Shown: positions 13,579 through 14,155 of the stretch, one piece after another
Layout: each line of letters starts with the position of its first letter
Position numbering within the stretch: the first letter of the stretch is position 1
From: Acidimicrobiales bacterium
GTDB lineage: Bacteria; Actinomycetota; Acidimicrobiia; Acidimicrobiales; SZUA-35
Reading direction: 5' to 3'
Assembly: GCA_024641625.1 (NCBI GenBank)
Contig: JAHECQ010000051.1
Coordinates: forward strand, 1 to 14,155
Length of the DNA stretch: 14,155 nucleotides
Made by a program: the position numbers and the translations under genes
The notes under the pieces: model-generated
What the model was told of the DNA's origin: nothing
The model's input: the letters and a program-made list of their open reading frames with translations, nothing else
The model's database searches: none

Positions 13579-14155
13579 CTTCGGCCGAACGACACCCCAT
13601 CCTCGAGCTGGGCGATCTCGGCTTCGATGGCGGCGCTCACGTCCTGGTGCGGTTGGCGCTCGACGAAGCGACCGGACCGGTCGAGGTGCGGGGCGCACAC
13701 CCCGATCTCCTTCCTCAGCTCCGCGCCTGGTGCACCATGACGGGAAACGGGTTTCGGCCCGGCGGACCGGAGGGGACCATCGCAACGATCAGTTCCGGTG
13801 GGGTCACCGCAGCACGTTGGCGAAGTGCCGAACGCGCCGGATCACCCCGCATCGGAGAAGTCGTCGAGCATCCTCCGGCCGAATGGGGACTGGCGACCCG
13901 AGGCGTGTTCATCGAGCGCGGCGGGCCGGTCCCGACCTTCGCACTCGACGACAAGGACGAACTCTGGTCCGATGACGCGGCGCGGCTCTACGACAAGGCA
14001 CTGGCCGGACAATGGGACCCCGCTGTCGAGGTGCCATGGGAGGCGCCCCGCCACCCCGATCCCGCCATCGAGGGCGCCGTGGTGCAGGTCATGACGTACC
14101 TCGTCGAGAACGAGATCGCAGCGTTGGTCGTACCGGCTCGCTTCCTCGGGCGCAT
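13575..14155 (+). CDS. TusA-like domain fused to ferritin-like di-iron domain (3' end beyond window)
   Basis: GTG at 13575 overlaps the preceding stop (GTGA); 193 codons are visible and the frame is open at the edge. Residues 9-62 resemble a TusA/SirA sulfur-carrier fold: LELGDLGFDGG, VRLALDEATGPVEVRG and LPQLRAWCTMTGNGF. The canonical sulfur-carrying Cys in the CPxP motif is replaced by Gly in GFDGGAH, so it cannot act as a standard sulfurtransferase; Cys53 is the only nearby cysteine. From about residue 131 (LWSDDAARLYDKALAGQWD) a ferritin-like helical domain begins, with QVMTYLVENEIAALVVPARF (171-190) offering Glu178 and Glu180 as metal ligands. Ferritin-like enzymes often bind two irons and activate oxygen. 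It ends an operon with a flavoprotein and a binding protein. Family assignments are by eye and moderate. Confidence 0.7.
   Translation, partial: MTSAERHPILELGDLGFDGGAHVLVRLALDEATGPVEVRGAHPDLLPQLRAWCTMTGNGFRPGGPEGTIATISSGGVTAARWRSAERAGSPRIGEVVEHPPAEWGLATRGVFIERGGPVPTFALDDKDELWSDDAARLYDKALAGQWDPAVEVPWEAPRHPDPAIEGAVVQVMTYLVENEIAALVVPARFLGR

Noticed and set aside
12166..13785. 539-residue minus-strand open frame across the flavoprotein and binding-protein genes
   Set aside because: It spans two genes and their ribosome site on the other strand and shows no motif. It is a shadow of GC-rich coding.

Overview
The window is GC-rich and gene-dense, with frequent GTG starts and many 4-base start/stop overlaps. 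It carries a DUF222/13E12-type HNH gene, a family almost confined to Actinomycetota. A high-GC actinobacterium is therefore likely. An Acidimicrobiia-type environmental lineage is a guess from gene content and style. No rRNA, tRNA, CRISPR array, transposase or integrase was recognised. No gap between genes exceeds about 140 bp.

Layout. (1) Bases 2-3682, plus strand: the tail of an unidentified gene, a CGPC glutaredoxin-like protein overlapping it, a DUF222-HNH endonuclease with a probable leaderless promoter, a 20-codon leader ORF overlapping a Zn-finger-like protein of unknown function, a small HNH protein with an altered active site, and a class I SAM methyltransferase. (2) Bases 3749-10562, minus strand: read in transcription order, an acetyl-CoA-synthetase-like enzyme, the E1-alpha, E1-beta and E2 subunits of a 2-oxoacid dehydrogenase, a stand-alone acyl carrier protein, a GNAT acetyltransferase with an extra C-terminal domain, and then, 87 bp on, an AhpD-like CxxC protein. 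The first four genes are joined by overlaps of 4-8 bp and E2 overlaps the ACP gene by 20 bp, so this is almost certainly one operon. (3) Bases 10563-10699: a divergent regulatory region with a perfect 17-bp palindrome. (4) Bases 10700-14155, plus strand: an SDR dehydrogenase, an 11-codon leader ORF containing a 14-bp perfect palindrome, an acyl-CoA-dehydrogenase-fold protein that appears to lack the usual catalytic glutamate, a PhnD/SsuA-type binding protein with no signal peptide, and the start of a gene joining a TusA-like domain without its cysteine to a ferritin-like domain. The window end cuts that last gene.

How the genes may work together. In the minus-strand operon two enzymes make short acyl thioesters: the synthetase from a free acid, and E1/E2 from a 2-oxoacid through the lipoyl arm. 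An ACP could receive the acyl group, and a GNAT could acetylate and switch off the synthetase, as AcuA does to AcsA in Bacillus. The AhpD-like protein has the Glu-Cys-Cys-His spacing of mycobacterial AhpD, which is reduced by a lipoylated E2. The most system-like parts are this operon and the flavoprotein/binding-protein/ferritin-like trio at the right edge. I do not recognise either as a characterised pathway, and substrates cannot be read from the sequence.
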